Below, in pieces: positions 44,956-53,973 of a stretch of DNA of 64,000 bases. How positions within the stretch are numbered: the first letter of the stretch is position 1; every line of letters starts with the position of its first letter. Source of the stretch: Actinoalloteichus hymeniacidonis (GTDB lineage Bacteria > Actinomycetota > Actinomycetes > Mycobacteriales > Pseudonocardiaceae). Location of the stretch: NCBI RefSeq assembly GCF_014203365.1, contig NZ_JACHIS010000001.1, positions 5,022,001 to 5,086,000 of the forward strand, given 5' to 3'. The notes below the pieces were generated by a model. That model was not told where the DNA came from. It saw only the letters and a list, made by a program, of their open reading frames with translations, and did no database searches. Both the position numbers and the translations under genes were made by a program.

Positions 44956-45918
44956 TCAGGCCGGGGCGTCGAACTTCACGCGCTCGCCGAGGTAGCGGCG
45001 CACGGTGTCCAGCCCGGCCACGGCGTAGGCGTTGCAGGTCCCGTCGATGCCGATGCAGCGCAGCGAGCTGTCCCACCGCTGTGGCAGTTCCCGGTACACC
45101 CGGTGCACGACGGTGCCCTGCCGGTCCTCGTCCGGGGTGAGCGGGAACTGCAACAGTCCGAGCTCGGTGATGTCGGTGCGCTGTCGGGTCCAGGCGACGA
45201 CGGCGCTGAGCAGGATCGGAATCCAGTAGCGCTGGAAGGTGCGCCGCAGCACCGGAACGTGGTCGGCGAACCTCTCGGTCAACGCGGCGGAGGACTCCTC
45301 GACGACCTCGTCTCCCCGCCGGATCTCGGTGCGGTCGTCGCGGCCCTGGAACAGGTAGGCGTAGCGCACGGCCAGGTCGCTCTGCACGCCCGCCAGGTAG
45401 ACGGCGCCCTCGTGGTGCACGCCGTAGGCGTAGCCGAGGAACCCCGGCCTGCCCGCGTCCATGAAGTTCCAGTCCGCCGCCTCGAACATCTCCTGCGGCA
45501 GCAGCGTCGGATCGTCGAGGTAGCACCGGAAGGTCACCGGCGTGCCGAACAGCGGGAATCGGCCGTCGGCGATGTCGTCGCAGGTCCCGTCCATCGCCAC
45601 CGAGGTGAAGGGGATGCCCCGGTAGGTGAACGGCATGGCGGGCGACAACGGCGCGGTGTCGTTGAAGGTCCGCAGCAGCTCACCGAGCGAGAGACCCAAC
45701 GACGCGGCGATGTCCTCCCTCGGTGTCGGGTCCTCCAGCCAGCGCGCGAACAGCGCGCGCCGCTCGGCGGACAGCCTCGGATTCTCGTACACCCAGTCGC
45801 GAAGTGCCGCTGGTGGCCAGGGCGTCACGGATTCGACCGCCGGGCCCGCGATGCACTGATGCGCACCGGGCCCGGTGGTCGGTTCCGCGGCCGAGGTGGT
45901 GGTGATCGGCGCGGTCAT
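44956..45918 (-). CDS. Orphan protein of the aminoglycoside cluster, function unknown
   Basis: 320 residues from the ATG at 45918; a longer frame to 46215 overlaps the upstream flavoprotein gene. I do not recognise the family. Visible features: a Pro-rich start, an acidic block MFEAADWNFMDAGRPGFLGY, and paired DGTCDDIA (~residue 105) and IDGTCNAYAV (near the end), so a DGTC motif occurs twice. No signal peptide, membrane helix or nucleotide-binding loop is visible. It follows flavoprotein 1 by 8 bases on the same strand, so the two are probably made together and may act together. Confidence 0.7.
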   Translation of the reverse strand: MTAPITTTSAAEPTTGPGAHQCIAGPAVESVTPWPPAALRDWVYENPRLSAERRALFARWLEDPTPREDIAASLGLSLGELLRTFNDTAPLSPAMPFTYRGIPFTSVAMDGTCDDIADGRFPLFGTPVTFRCYLDDPTLLPQEMFEAADWNFMDAGRPGFLGYAYGVHHEGAVYLAGVQSDLAVRYAYLFQGRDDRTEIRRGDEVVEESSAALTERFADHVPVLRRTFQRYWIPILLSAVVAWTRQRTDITELGLLQFPLTPDEDRQGTVVHRVYRELPQRWDSSLRCIGIDGTCNAYAVAGLDTVRRYLGERVKFDAPA

Positions 45919-45926
45919 CTGAAGCC

Positions 45927-47714
45927 CTAGACGTCGTAGGCGGCGGTGGCCGAATCGGGGATCAACGCCGCGCCTGCCATGACAGGGGTCCGACGACGCT
46001 TGGCCCAGCCGAGGCCGCGTTCGGCCGGGTGGGTTCGGCCGGGTACCGGCAACTCGTCGGTGTGCAGCCTGCCCGCGTGCACGAGCAGCCGGTTCCAGTC
46101 GGACAGGTCGAGCGAGGCGAGGAAACGCCTGCTGAGCCGGGCTTGCTCCATCTTCGCCGGGTCGATCCCGGGCTGCACCGGCTGGATGTGCTCGTCGACG
46201 CTGGCGTCGAGCCACACCTCGGTGTCGTCCTGAATGCCCTTGGCCAGCGCGGTGATCGCCTGTTCCGGTGCGACGCCCGCCTCGCGCCGACGCCAGTAGT
46301 CCAACACCCGGGAGCCGTGGCCGACCATGCCGACGATCGAGTCGCCGCTGTTCAAGAAGTGTCCGTTGCCGTAGGTGTCGCCCGCGACAACCCCGTTGCC
46401 CGCCACCCTGGCGTCGTTGCCCGCCCGCTGCACCAGGTGGACCAGCTTCGGACCGTAGAAGGTGTTGATCTTCTGGATCTCCTTGCGCGGCATCTCGAGG
46501 AGTTCCTCGGCGCGCTCCATCAGGAAGTCGTAGATCAACAGTTGGTAGGCGGCGAAGTACTCCGGCGATGCCGTGTCGACCTCCGGCGGAACCATGCCCG
46601 CGAGCACCGGATCAAAGGTCAGGTAGTCGGGCACCTGGACCATCATCCAGCCGACCTCGGGGTCGTTCTCGTGTCCGAGCAGCATCTGGCGGACCCAGTA
46701 CTCGTTGCCGTCCGGGTCGAACTCGGAGGCGATGCGGTACCGGAATCGGCCGGTGGCGTGCAGGCTGAACAGGATCGCCACGTAGTCGGCGCTGGCCGCG
46801 ACCCTGCCCCGGCCGTTCTCCCGGTCGGACTCGATGTCGAAGCGGGTGAAGCCGAGCTTGGCCGCGTCGGCGCTGTTGGGGCCCTGCGCGATGACGAAGA
46901 GTTCGGGAACTCCGATGTCGATGATCGGGGTGCCGGGCTCGCGTACGTGGACGAAGTTGCCTCGGTAGTCGAGTTCGTGCAGCGCCTCGATCCGAATGCG
47001 CCTGCGTCCGTCGGGCAGCTCGATGAGACCGTCGCCCTCGACGTCGATGGCACGGTGCTGACTGAACAACCGGACTCGCGGGTACTGCGTGTCGGTGGCG
47101 AGGTCCATGGCCTCCAGTGCTTCGAGGTACCGACGCATCAGCGTCAGCAGCTCGGCCGCGGAGACCTGGAACGGGTGCGGGCCGCGCAGTACGTCTTCGA
47201 GGTTGCTGCGGATCGCCCGGGGGTCGGGTCGGTTCGGGATCTTCGCGGTGGGCAGTTCGCGGACGACTCGGTGCGGCCTGCCGTCGACCCACCGGTCGTC
47301 GATGTACTCCAGGTGATCGACGATGCCCGCGATCTTGAGTTCTTCGTCGTCGAAGTCGAAGAAGCAGTTGATGACCTCTTCGACGGCGATGGTTCCGGTC
47401 ACCGCGCCGGGCGAGTGGAAGCATTCGGCGAGCAGGAACAGTCTGCCGTCGCCGCGTCGGGGCAGCCGGTCCGCGCCATAGCGCGCCAGCATCATCTGAT
47501 CGATCAGTCCGAGTTGGTGATAGGTCTCGGCAGCGATGTTCCACGAGGCGCCGGGCGACGGGTCACCGCGCATGTCGATACCGACTGCCCGCTTACCCAT
47601 CGCGACGGACCAGAGCATGGCCATCATGTTCGTTCCGCCGAGCCCGAGTGCCAGGAAGTCCGGGTCGGTCACTCCACGTAAGTCTTCGTTATCTCCGTGG
47701 GTGGAAAAAGACAT
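45927..47714 (-). CDS. Putative flavin-dependent oxidoreductase 1 (paralogue of the 50.7 kb gene)
   Basis: 595 residues from the ATG at 47714 (AAGGGAGG site). The start reads DFLALGLGGTNMMAMLWSVA then KRAVGIDMRG: a beta-alpha-beta dinucleotide fold with a GxGG turn and a closing acidic residue. Near the C-terminus is AGDTYGNGHFLNSGDSIVGM, which looks like the GD motif of FAD monooxygenases. I infer an FAD enzyme, but the sequence is not a typical member of any family I know. It is followed by the orphan 320-residue gene and is divergent from the glycine-oxidase-like gene. Confidence 0.65.
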   Translation of the reverse strand: MSFSTHGDNEDLRGVTDPDFLALGLGGTNMMAMLWSVAMGKRAVGIDMRGDPSPGASWNIAAETYHQLGLIDQMMLARYGADRLPRRGDGRLFLLAECFHSPGAVTGTIAVEEVINCFFDFDDEELKIAGIVDHLEYIDDRWVDGRPHRVVRELPTAKIPNRPDPRAIRSNLEDVLRGPHPFQVSAAELLTLMRRYLEALEAMDLATDTQYPRVRLFSQHRAIDVEGDGLIELPDGRRRIRIEALHELDYRGNFVHVREPGTPIIDIGVPELFVIAQGPNSADAAKLGFTRFDIESDRENGRGRVAASADYVAILFSLHATGRFRYRIASEFDPDGNEYWVRQMLLGHENDPEVGWMMVQVPDYLTFDPVLAGMVPPEVDTASPEYFAAYQLLIYDFLMERAEELLEMPRKEIQKINTFYGPKLVHLVQRAGNDARVAGNGVVAGDTYGNGHFLNSGDSIVGMVGHGSRVLDYWRRREAGVAPEQAITALAKGIQDDTEVWLDASVDEHIQPVQPGIDPAKMEQARLSRRFLASLDLSDWNRLLVHAGRLHTDELPVPGRTHPAERGLGWAKRRRTPVMAGAALIPDSATAAYDV

Positions 47715-48031
47715 CGTTCGCCTCCCTTGAGCGTCTCTCAAGACTCCTGCGGCGCACTGGAACACGAGATAGAGCCGATGAGCTCACACAAGGATCTGAC
47801 AGTGCCCGAACGAGACGCCCCCAGTCTCGAGTCTGAAGCCACCATACCCGAGCGGACGACCGAAGAGCCCTCAGTTAGGCAAATTGTCGACTGCACTTCG
47901 CGGTGGTCAGGTAAGACACAATCGCTAAAGTGTGACCTATATCACTATGCGTTGACTGTGTCGATGAGGCGCTGCAACTCTCACTGCCGTGCGGACAACT
48001 CACAATTATGCGTCTATTCAGTGGACCGCAA
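47715..48031. promoter_or_regulatory. Divergent promoter region, flavoprotein 1 / oxidase operon
   Basis: About 317 bases between divergent starts, AT-rich near the right side (from about 47930). It must hold both promoters, including that of the long rightward operon. No operator or RNA element is evident. Confidence 0.5.
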
Positions 48032-49486
48032 ATGTCCACTAACAATTCTGGGGATTCTAAGATTTTTGATGCTGTCGTAGTCGGAAATGGCACTCTTGGC
48101 CTTTCCCTGGGACTCGAATTAGCTCGCCGAGGCGTGCAGGTAGCGGTCCTCGGAAAGGCTAGCCGGCCCTTTGCCGCTTCGGCGGTCGCGGGCGCCATGA
48201 ATGGCTGTTTCGGCGAGGCGACTCCGGGTTTGCTGCAAAGCGAACATGGCCGCACCAAACTCGCCATGGACGTCCGCGCCACGGCCTTGTGGAATGACTG
48301 GGAACAATCGATTATCGAAGCCTCCGATGAGCGCGTTATTCGCAGCGCCGAAGGCACGATAATCATTCTGAACACCATCGGCGTTCCGGAGATCGACACG
48401 GCCGGATACGCATCGATTCGTGCCGCGCTCGACGAATACGACGAGCCCTACGAGGACCTCGATCCCGACCAGATCGACTGGCTGGCGCCCGAGCCGACCT
48501 CGCGCCCGATGAAGGCCATGTTCATCCCCAACGAGCACGCGGTGGACTCCGCCGCACTGCTGCGCGGGCTGGCCACCGCCTTCGTCCGGGCGGGCGGCAC
48601 GCTGATCGACGAGCAGGCCGTCGAGGTGCTGGTCGACAACGGCCGCGCCACCGGCGTAGTCCTGGAGTCCACCGACGTGGTGTCCGCGCCATCGGTCGTG
48701 CTCGCGGCCGGTGTGGCCTCCGGTGACCTACTGGGTTGCCTGCCTCCCGACGTCCGTGCCCGGATCCCCGCGATCGTCTCCGGTTACGGGGTCGCGCTGC
48801 TGCTGGAGACCGAGGACAGCACCGCTCCGGACCACGTGATCCGCACCCCGAACCGGGCGTTCGCCTGCGGCTTGCACGTCGTTCCGCGTGGCGACGGCAC
48901 CATCTACCTGGGCGCCACCAACAACATCTCCACCCAGCCGAGGACCTCGGCTCGGATCGACGACCTGAATCTGCTGCTCGGCTCGACCCGGCAGATGCGC
49001 AGCGACCTGGTCGAAGGCGCGGTGCACCGGATCATGGTCGGCAACCGCCCGGTCCCGCTGGACGGCTTCCCGCTGCTCGGCGAGGTCGGTATCGACGGGC
49101 TGTGGATGATGACCGGGACCTACCGGGACGGCCTGCATCAGTCGCCGCTGATCGCGAAGGACTTCGCGGCCCGGCTGCTGGGCGAGGAGCACGACACCAC
49201 CCTCGACGTCTTCACGCCCGTTCGGAAGCCGATCCAGGCGCTGAGCAGGCAGGACTGCTTGGAGACCGCGGTGCGGCACACCCTGGCACTGGGCTACGAG
49301 CAGGACTGGGGCATCCCCGTCGACTGGCCGCCACTGATCGAGGAGCAGCTCCGGGGGATGTTCCAGCGCTCGCTGGACGAGTTGCATCCCACCTTCGTCC
49401 CGCCCGCCGAACTGCTGGCCTTCGACGATCCCGAGATCACCGCAGCGCTGAGCGCCTACTACCGCGCCCACGACGAGGCGTCGTGA
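48032..49486 (+). CDS. FAD-dependent amine/amino-acid oxidase, glycine-oxidase-like (DAO family)
   Basis: 484 residues from the ATG at 48032; an ATG at 48008 would add 8 residues, and neither has a strong ribosome site. FAD motif GNGTLG near residue 18 (FDAVVVGNGTLGLSLGLELA), and a C-terminal FAD block MVGNRPVPLDGFPLLGEV then DGLWMMTGTYRDGL, as in ThiO/glycine oxidase and sarcosine oxidase. It should oxidise a C-N bond of an amine or N-methyl group. Contains a TTA codon (48119-48121). Starts a rightward operon of about six genes. The residues after ~390 are longer than in ThiO. Confidence 0.8.
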   Translation: MSTNNSGDSKIFDAVVVGNGTLGLSLGLELARRGVQVAVLGKASRPFAASAVAGAMNGCFGEATPGLLQSEHGRTKLAMDVRATALWNDWEQSIIEASDERVIRSAEGTIIILNTIGVPEIDTAGYASIRAALDEYDEPYEDLDPDQIDWLAPEPTSRPMKAMFIPNEHAVDSAALLRGLATAFVRAGGTLIDEQAVEVLVDNGRATGVVLESTDVVSAPSVVLAAGVASGDLLGCLPPDVRARIPAIVSGYGVALLLETEDSTAPDHVIRTPNRAFACGLHVVPRGDGTIYLGATNNISTQPRTSARIDDLNLLLGSTRQMRSDLVEGAVHRIMVGNRPVPLDGFPLLGEVGIDGLWMMTGTYRDGLHQSPLIAKDFAARLLGEEHDTTLDVFTPVRKPIQALSRQDCLETAVRHTLALGYEQDWGIPVDWPPLIEEQLRGMFQRSLDELHPTFVPPAELLAFDDPEITAALSAYYRAHDEAS

Positions 49487-49511
49487 TCAGCAGATCCCGC
49501 AAGAGAACAGG

Positions 49512-50312
49512 GTGGGCACCGTGATCGATCCATTGAGAACATCAGGCAAGCAGCAGGACCCCCGACGGGTCGACACCCATACCGCCTGGGGCGAGTACTG
49601 GGCCAACATCCACGACGAGTGGATGGGCCCCGAGATCGACGACGACTGTCTGGAGACGCTCGTCTCGCTCGCGGGCGATGGCAAGGTGCTCGAACTGGGC
49701 CTTGGCACCGGGCGGGTCGCGCTTCCGCTGGTCCGTGCGGGCCTCGAGGTGCACGGCTTCGAGCTCGCCGAGGAGATGCTCGAGAAGCTGTTGGAGAAAC
49801 CCGACGCCGATCGGATTCGGGTATTCAAGAAGAACTACATCAACGAGAAGGGCGATGGCCTGTACCGGCTCATCCCCTGGATCGACTGGGGCCCATTCGT
49901 CCTGCATTCGCAGGAGGAGCAGACCCGTTGTGTGCAGAATGCCGCCGATCAACTCGAACCCGGCGGTTATCTGATCGTGGAATTGCCGACAAGGCTGCCG
50001 CTACCCGCGCCGATTGGCGACGACAATCAGCACCTTCTCGTCGAGTCGATCAATACGACGAGCGTCGGATTGTGGGCCGTCGATTACAATCCTATCGATC
50101 AGACGATGTTCACCCAGCAGGTTCTTCTGGAGAACGGCTCGGTTACCGTGCGGCCCGTCCGCATGCGTTATCTGACGCCGCCCGAGTTGGATCTGATGGC
50201 GCAGCTGGCCGGGCTGCAGGTGGCCCACCGGTGGAGCGACTGGCGTCGTTCCCCAGTAACCACCGCGAGCAACAATCAGATAGTTGTATACCAGAAGCCG
50301 CTGACAGACTGA
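49512..50312 (+). CDS. Class I SAM-dependent methyltransferase
   Basis: 266 residues if from the GTG at 49512; a GTG at 49521 is an alternative with AGGGTGGG upstream. SAM motif VLELGLGTGRVALPLVRAG and GGYLIVELPTR. It lies 25 bases behind the oxidase gene in the same operon. It is of the small-molecule N/O-methyltransferase kind. With the other two methyltransferases, at least one methyl group on the final product is expected. Position unknown. Confidence 0.85.
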   Translation: MGTVIDPLRTSGKQQDPRRVDTHTAWGEYWANIHDEWMGPEIDDDCLETLVSLAGDGKVLELGLGTGRVALPLVRAGLEVHGFELAEEMLEKLLEKPDADRIRVFKKNYINEKGDGLYRLIPWIDWGPFVLHSQEEQTRCVQNAADQLEPGGYLIVELPTRLPLPAPIGDDNQHLLVESINTTSVGLWAVDYNPIDQTMFTQQVLLENGSVTVRPVRMRYLTPPELDLMAQLAGLQVAHRWSDWRRSPVTTASNNQIVVYQKPLTD

Positions 50313-50707
50313 CCTTCTCGATCTTCATCTCTCGGTGCGCACACCGTAGTCGGGCGCATCGGTACGGTAACGGACGGTGCGCTCGACACGATTCCGGCCA
50401 GCAGTTTCCAGGAACTCTGGATATGCGGCCGTCTGGGCAGGTAACGTGACAGCACTGGGATTGAAGTAAGCGTACGGACGAAGTCGATGCGCGCCGGCAC
50501 CGGCCGCACCAATCCCGCGACTCTCTGGGGGGAGTCAGCGGCGACTTGGCCGGTGTCGGTTGACGCCGCGGTATTAGCCGTAGGCGAACTGGGGAGATCA
50601 ACACACAAGGCATTCGACGGTCGTCGGCGTGCGGGAATCCGCTCGGCGGACCCGCCGTCGCCGAACTGTGCCCTGGGTGCGATCTGCTCATCGACAAGGA
50701 GGATCTG
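50313..50707. promoter_or_regulatory. 395-bp gap within the rightward operon
   Basis: Between the methyltransferase and flavoprotein 2. No credible gene; the right end supplies AAGGAGGATCTG before the GTG start. The gap is long enough for a second promoter, so the right half of the operon may be transcribed separately. Confidence 0.5.
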
Positions 50708-52510
50708 GTGACCGACTTCAACCACGGCAGCCACGCCCGGTTGGGCGACGACGAGGATCTACGAGGCGTACTGAACCCGGATTTCCTGGCGCTCGGCCTG
50801 GGTGGCACGAACATGATGGCGATGCTGTGGAGCGTTGCCATGGGACAACGCACCGTCGGCGTCGAGATGCGCGGTGAACCCTCACTCGGTGTGCACTGGA
50901 ATATCCGGGAGGACATGTTCCACCAGCTCGGACTCGTCGATCAGCTGATGTTGGACCGCTACGGCGAGGAATGGGTGCCCAAGCGCGGCGACGGTTCGAT
51001 CTTCAAGCTCGCCGATTGCTTCTACCACCCGGACACGATCGCCGGTCAGATCTCCGCCGACGAGGTCATCACATGCTTCGAGACCCGAATGCACGTCGGC
51101 GGCACCATCGATCACATCGAGTTCATCGACGACCGATACCGGGACGGCAAGCCGTCCCGGACGATCACCCGCACCCCGCCGGTGCCCCGCCCCGCGGTTC
51201 CCGATCCCTCCAAGATCCGTACCGACATGGCCGAGGTCCTCGATGGACCGTCGACCTTCCAGACGGCGGCCTCCGAGTTGCTGCGCATGTGGCGGCGCTA
51301 CCTGGAGAAGATCGAGGAGATGGACCTGGCGGCAGGCCTGGCCGAGCCTCGGGTCCGGATGTTCCTCAAGCACCGGGTGATCCCGACCGAGGGCGACGGC
51401 TTCATCCCCGACCGCGATGGCCGGATGCGCATCCGGATCGAGTCGGTGCAGGAGATGGACTACCGGGGCCGTTTCGTGCGGATGCGCGCGCCGGGCACCG
51501 ACATCATCGACATCGGCATGCCCGAACTGTTCGTGATCGCCGAGGGCTTCTTCAGCAGCGATGCCGAACGGCTCGGCTTCCACCAGCACGACGTCGAGGT
51601 CGACCACCAGGACGGTCGGGGCCCGGTCGTGGCCCAGGCCGACTACCTCGCCGGGTTCTGCGAGGTGTTGGTGGACGGCAGGCTGCGTCGCCGGATCTCC
51701 TCGGAGTTCGACAAGGACGGCAACGAGTACTGGGTCCGCCAGATCGCCGTCGGCCACGAGGACGACCCCGAGGTCGGCTGGATCCTGGTGCAGGTGCCCG
51801 ATTTCGAGACCTTCGACCCGATCGCGGAGGGCCTGGTGCCGCCGGACACCGATCGGACGTCGCCGGAGTACTTCGCCGGATACCAGCAGCTGCTGTATCA
51901 GTGCTTCATCACCCACGCCGCGGCGGTGTTGGAGATGGAGCCGGAGGAACTGGCCAAGATCCAGATGGACTACGGGCCCAAGCTGTTCAGTCTCATCGAG
52001 CGGATCGGCGACGACGCGCGCATCGCCCGCAACGGCCTGATCGCAGGCGACTCCTTCGGCAACGGCCACTTCCTGACCAGCGGCGGCGCCAACTGCGGCA
52101 TCATCGGCCACACCGCGCGCATCCTGCGCTATTGGCAGGACCGGGCCGCCGGGGTGTCCGCCGAGCAGGCCATCCAGCGGGCCGCAGCGGGCATCAAGGA
52201 GGACACCGAGGCGTGGCTGCACGTCAGCGCGCCCGAGTTCAGCCAGGCAGCGCCGATCAACTTCGGCGCGGAGCGGATCCGGCAGATCTCCGAGCAGAGC
52301 GGCATCAAGCAGGAGGCCCGCGCGACCACGGTCGACGCGTCCCGGCGCTTCCGGCACAAGCTGGTCACCCTCGACTACTCGGACTGGCGTCGGTTGTTCA
52401 TTCGCGGCGGCAGGCTCCGCACGGAACCGCTACCCCCGCTGGACCCGGAGCACCCCGCACTGCGTGCCCCCAAGCCCGCTCACGAGACGAGCCGGGTCAC
52501 CGTCGGCTGA
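50708..52510 (+). CDS. Putative flavin-dependent oxidoreductase 2 (paralogue of the 46 kb gene)
   Basis: 600 residues from the GTG at 50708, with a strong AAGGAGG. Shares with flavoprotein 1 the N-terminal DFLALGLGGTNMMAMLWSVA block, HQLGL-DQ, DYRG-FV, GNEYWVRQ, EDDPEVGWILVQVPD and the C-terminal AGDSFGNGHFLTSGGANCGI. By eye roughly half of the residues agree over the full length. FAD binding is inferred from the GxGG and GD-like motifs. It lies just upstream of the class III aminotransferase. It may oxidise a hydroxyl or hydroxylate the sugar; function is not assignable. Confidence 0.65.
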   Translation: MTDFNHGSHARLGDDEDLRGVLNPDFLALGLGGTNMMAMLWSVAMGQRTVGVEMRGEPSLGVHWNIREDMFHQLGLVDQLMLDRYGEEWVPKRGDGSIFKLADCFYHPDTIAGQISADEVITCFETRMHVGGTIDHIEFIDDRYRDGKPSRTITRTPPVPRPAVPDPSKIRTDMAEVLDGPSTFQTAASELLRMWRRYLEKIEEMDLAAGLAEPRVRMFLKHRVIPTEGDGFIPDRDGRMRIRIESVQEMDYRGRFVRMRAPGTDIIDIGMPELFVIAEGFFSSDAERLGFHQHDVEVDHQDGRGPVVAQADYLAGFCEVLVDGRLRRRISSEFDKDGNEYWVRQIAVGHEDDPEVGWILVQVPDFETFDPIAEGLVPPDTDRTSPEYFAGYQQLLYQCFITHAAAVLEMEPEELAKIQMDYGPKLFSLIERIGDDARIARNGLIAGDSFGNGHFLTSGGANCGIIGHTARILRYWQDRAAGVSAEQAIQRAAAGIKEDTEAWLHVSAPEFSQAAPINFGAERIRQISEQSGIKQEARATTVDASRRFRHKLVTLDYSDWRRLFIRGGRLRTEPLPPLDPEHPALRAPKPAHETSRVTVG

Positions 52511-52626
52511 GACGCCGAGCTGTTTTTCCTTTGAGCGGACCGGAACCGTCCGCACGAACAACGCGAGAGCTTCGCAGGGTTGAGGCGGACGGTTCCCGGC
52601 CGACCTCGGTAACGGAAAGGATCTAG

Positions 52627-53973
52627 ATGACCAGCACAGCCGGCCAGACCAACCTCGAGACCATCGAGCGCGCCCGCCGCGTCACCGCAGCGGAGAACTA
52701 CGACATCGGAACCCGGTTCCCCGGCGTGTTCGTCAGCGCAGAGGGCTCGTGGATGCGCGACGTCGAGGGCAATCGGGTGCTCGACGTGACGGCGGCGAGT
52801 GGTTCGCTGCTGTTGGGCAACCAGCACCCCGCCGTCGTCGAGGCCGTCGTCAAGTGCGTCCGGGACCACGGCGCCGCGTTCGCCAGCACCCTCACCCCGC
52901 AGCGGATCGAGCTGGCCGAGCGGCTCTGTGAGCGGTACCCGGCGGGCGAGAAGGCCGTGTTCTGCAAGACCGGTTCCGAGGCGACCACCACGGCGATCCG
53001 GCTGGCCCGCGCCTACACCGGCAAGGACCTGATCCTGACCTCCGGTTACCACGGTTGGCACGACTGGCAGCTCACCTACCTGCAGATGGGCTTCGACCCG
53101 GCGTCGCGGGTGGCGAACTTCGGCTACAACGAGACCGGCCTGGCTCGGATGCTGGAGGAGTTCGGCAGCGAGGTCGCCGGAGTCATCGTCACACCGGAAC
53201 CGGCCTGGTTCGACGCCGCGTACTACCGCAGGCTCTCCGAGGTGTGTGCCAAGCACGGCGTGCCGTTCATCATCGACGAGGTCATCACCGCGCTGCGCTG
53301 GGGCCCGCGTGGCCTCAACGGCACCGGCGAGGTGCCCGCCGACCTGATCACCGTCTCCAAGGGTCTGGGCAACGGGCACGCCCTCTCCGCGGTGCTGGGC
53401 AAGCGGGAGATCATCGACTCCTACGACAAGGCAGGAATCGCGGGCACCTACACCCGTGAGGTTCCGCCGATGGCTGCGGCGCTGGCCGTGCTCGACGTCA
53501 TCGAGGACGGCTCGATCCACGAGCACTGCGAGAAGATGGGCGCCAAGCTCAAGGCGGGCATGGGCGAGATCCTCAAGAACATCGGCATCCCGGCCTACAT
53601 CACCGGCCCGAACATGATGTTCGACGTCGTGGTGGAGTCCGAGGCGCTGTCCTGGGATCTGTACCGCTCCGCATTCGACTTCGGCGCCTACTTCGAGGAC
53701 AGCGGCACCCACATGGTGACCTCGGCCTTCGGGGACGCCGAGGTGGACCACGCACTCACCGCGTTCGACAAGGGTGCGCGTGTCGTCGCCGAGAAGTTGG
53801 AGGCCGACCACGGCGAGCTGCCCACCGAGCGGCGGCTGCAGTTCGCCCTGGAGGCCTTCGGCGGCTCCATCCACGATGACGAGGCGGTGCTCAAGCGCAT
53901 CGACGAGGTCGTCGACCAGGTGAACAAGCGGGACCGCGATCTACCCAGCGCCCTCGACCGGGCCTGTGGCTGA
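52627..53973 (+). CDS. Class III PLP aminotransferase, candidate 6'-aminotransferase
   Basis: 448 residues. PLP Lys is Lys245 in ITVSKGLGNGHALSAV; Asp217 in FIIDEVITALRWGP; TGSEATTTAI for phosphate binding. Like glutamate-1-semialdehyde aminomutase and the BtrB/Neo18 6'-aminotransferases, whose GNGHA and LRY/RW-P blocks it shares. With the GMC dehydrogenase it would give neamine-type C6' amine. Alternative: gentamicin-type (GenB3/B4) PLP enzymes of the same class catalyse 3',4'-dideoxygenation of a 3'-phosphate, and an APH(3')-like gene overlaps its 3' end by 8 bases. Confidence 0.85.
   Translation: MTSTAGQTNLETIERARRVTAAENYDIGTRFPGVFVSAEGSWMRDVEGNRVLDVTAASGSLLLGNQHPAVVEAVVKCVRDHGAAFASTLTPQRIELAERLCERYPAGEKAVFCKTGSEATTTAIRLARAYTGKDLILTSGYHGWHDWQLTYLQMGFDPASRVANFGYNETGLARMLEEFGSEVAGVIVTPEPAWFDAAYYRRLSEVCAKHGVPFIIDEVITALRWGPRGLNGTGEVPADLITVSKGLGNGHALSAVLGKREIIDSYDKAGIAGTYTREVPPMAAALAVLDVIEDGSIHEHCEKMGAKLKAGMGEILKNIGIPAYITGPNMMFDVVVESEALSWDLYRSAFDFGAYFEDSGTHMVTSAFGDAEVDHALTAFDKGARVVAEKLEADHGELPTERRLQFALEAFGGSIHDDEAVLKRIDEVVDQVNKRDRDLPSALDRACG

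Noticed and set aside
46029-47681. 550-codon rightward frame inside flavoprotein 1
   Set aside because: Antisense shadow, rich in Val, Gln and His, of the leftward gene.
50882-52357. 491-codon leftward frame inside flavoprotein 2
   Set aside because: Antisense shadow; the rightward frame has a strong ribosome site and a paralogue in the cluster.
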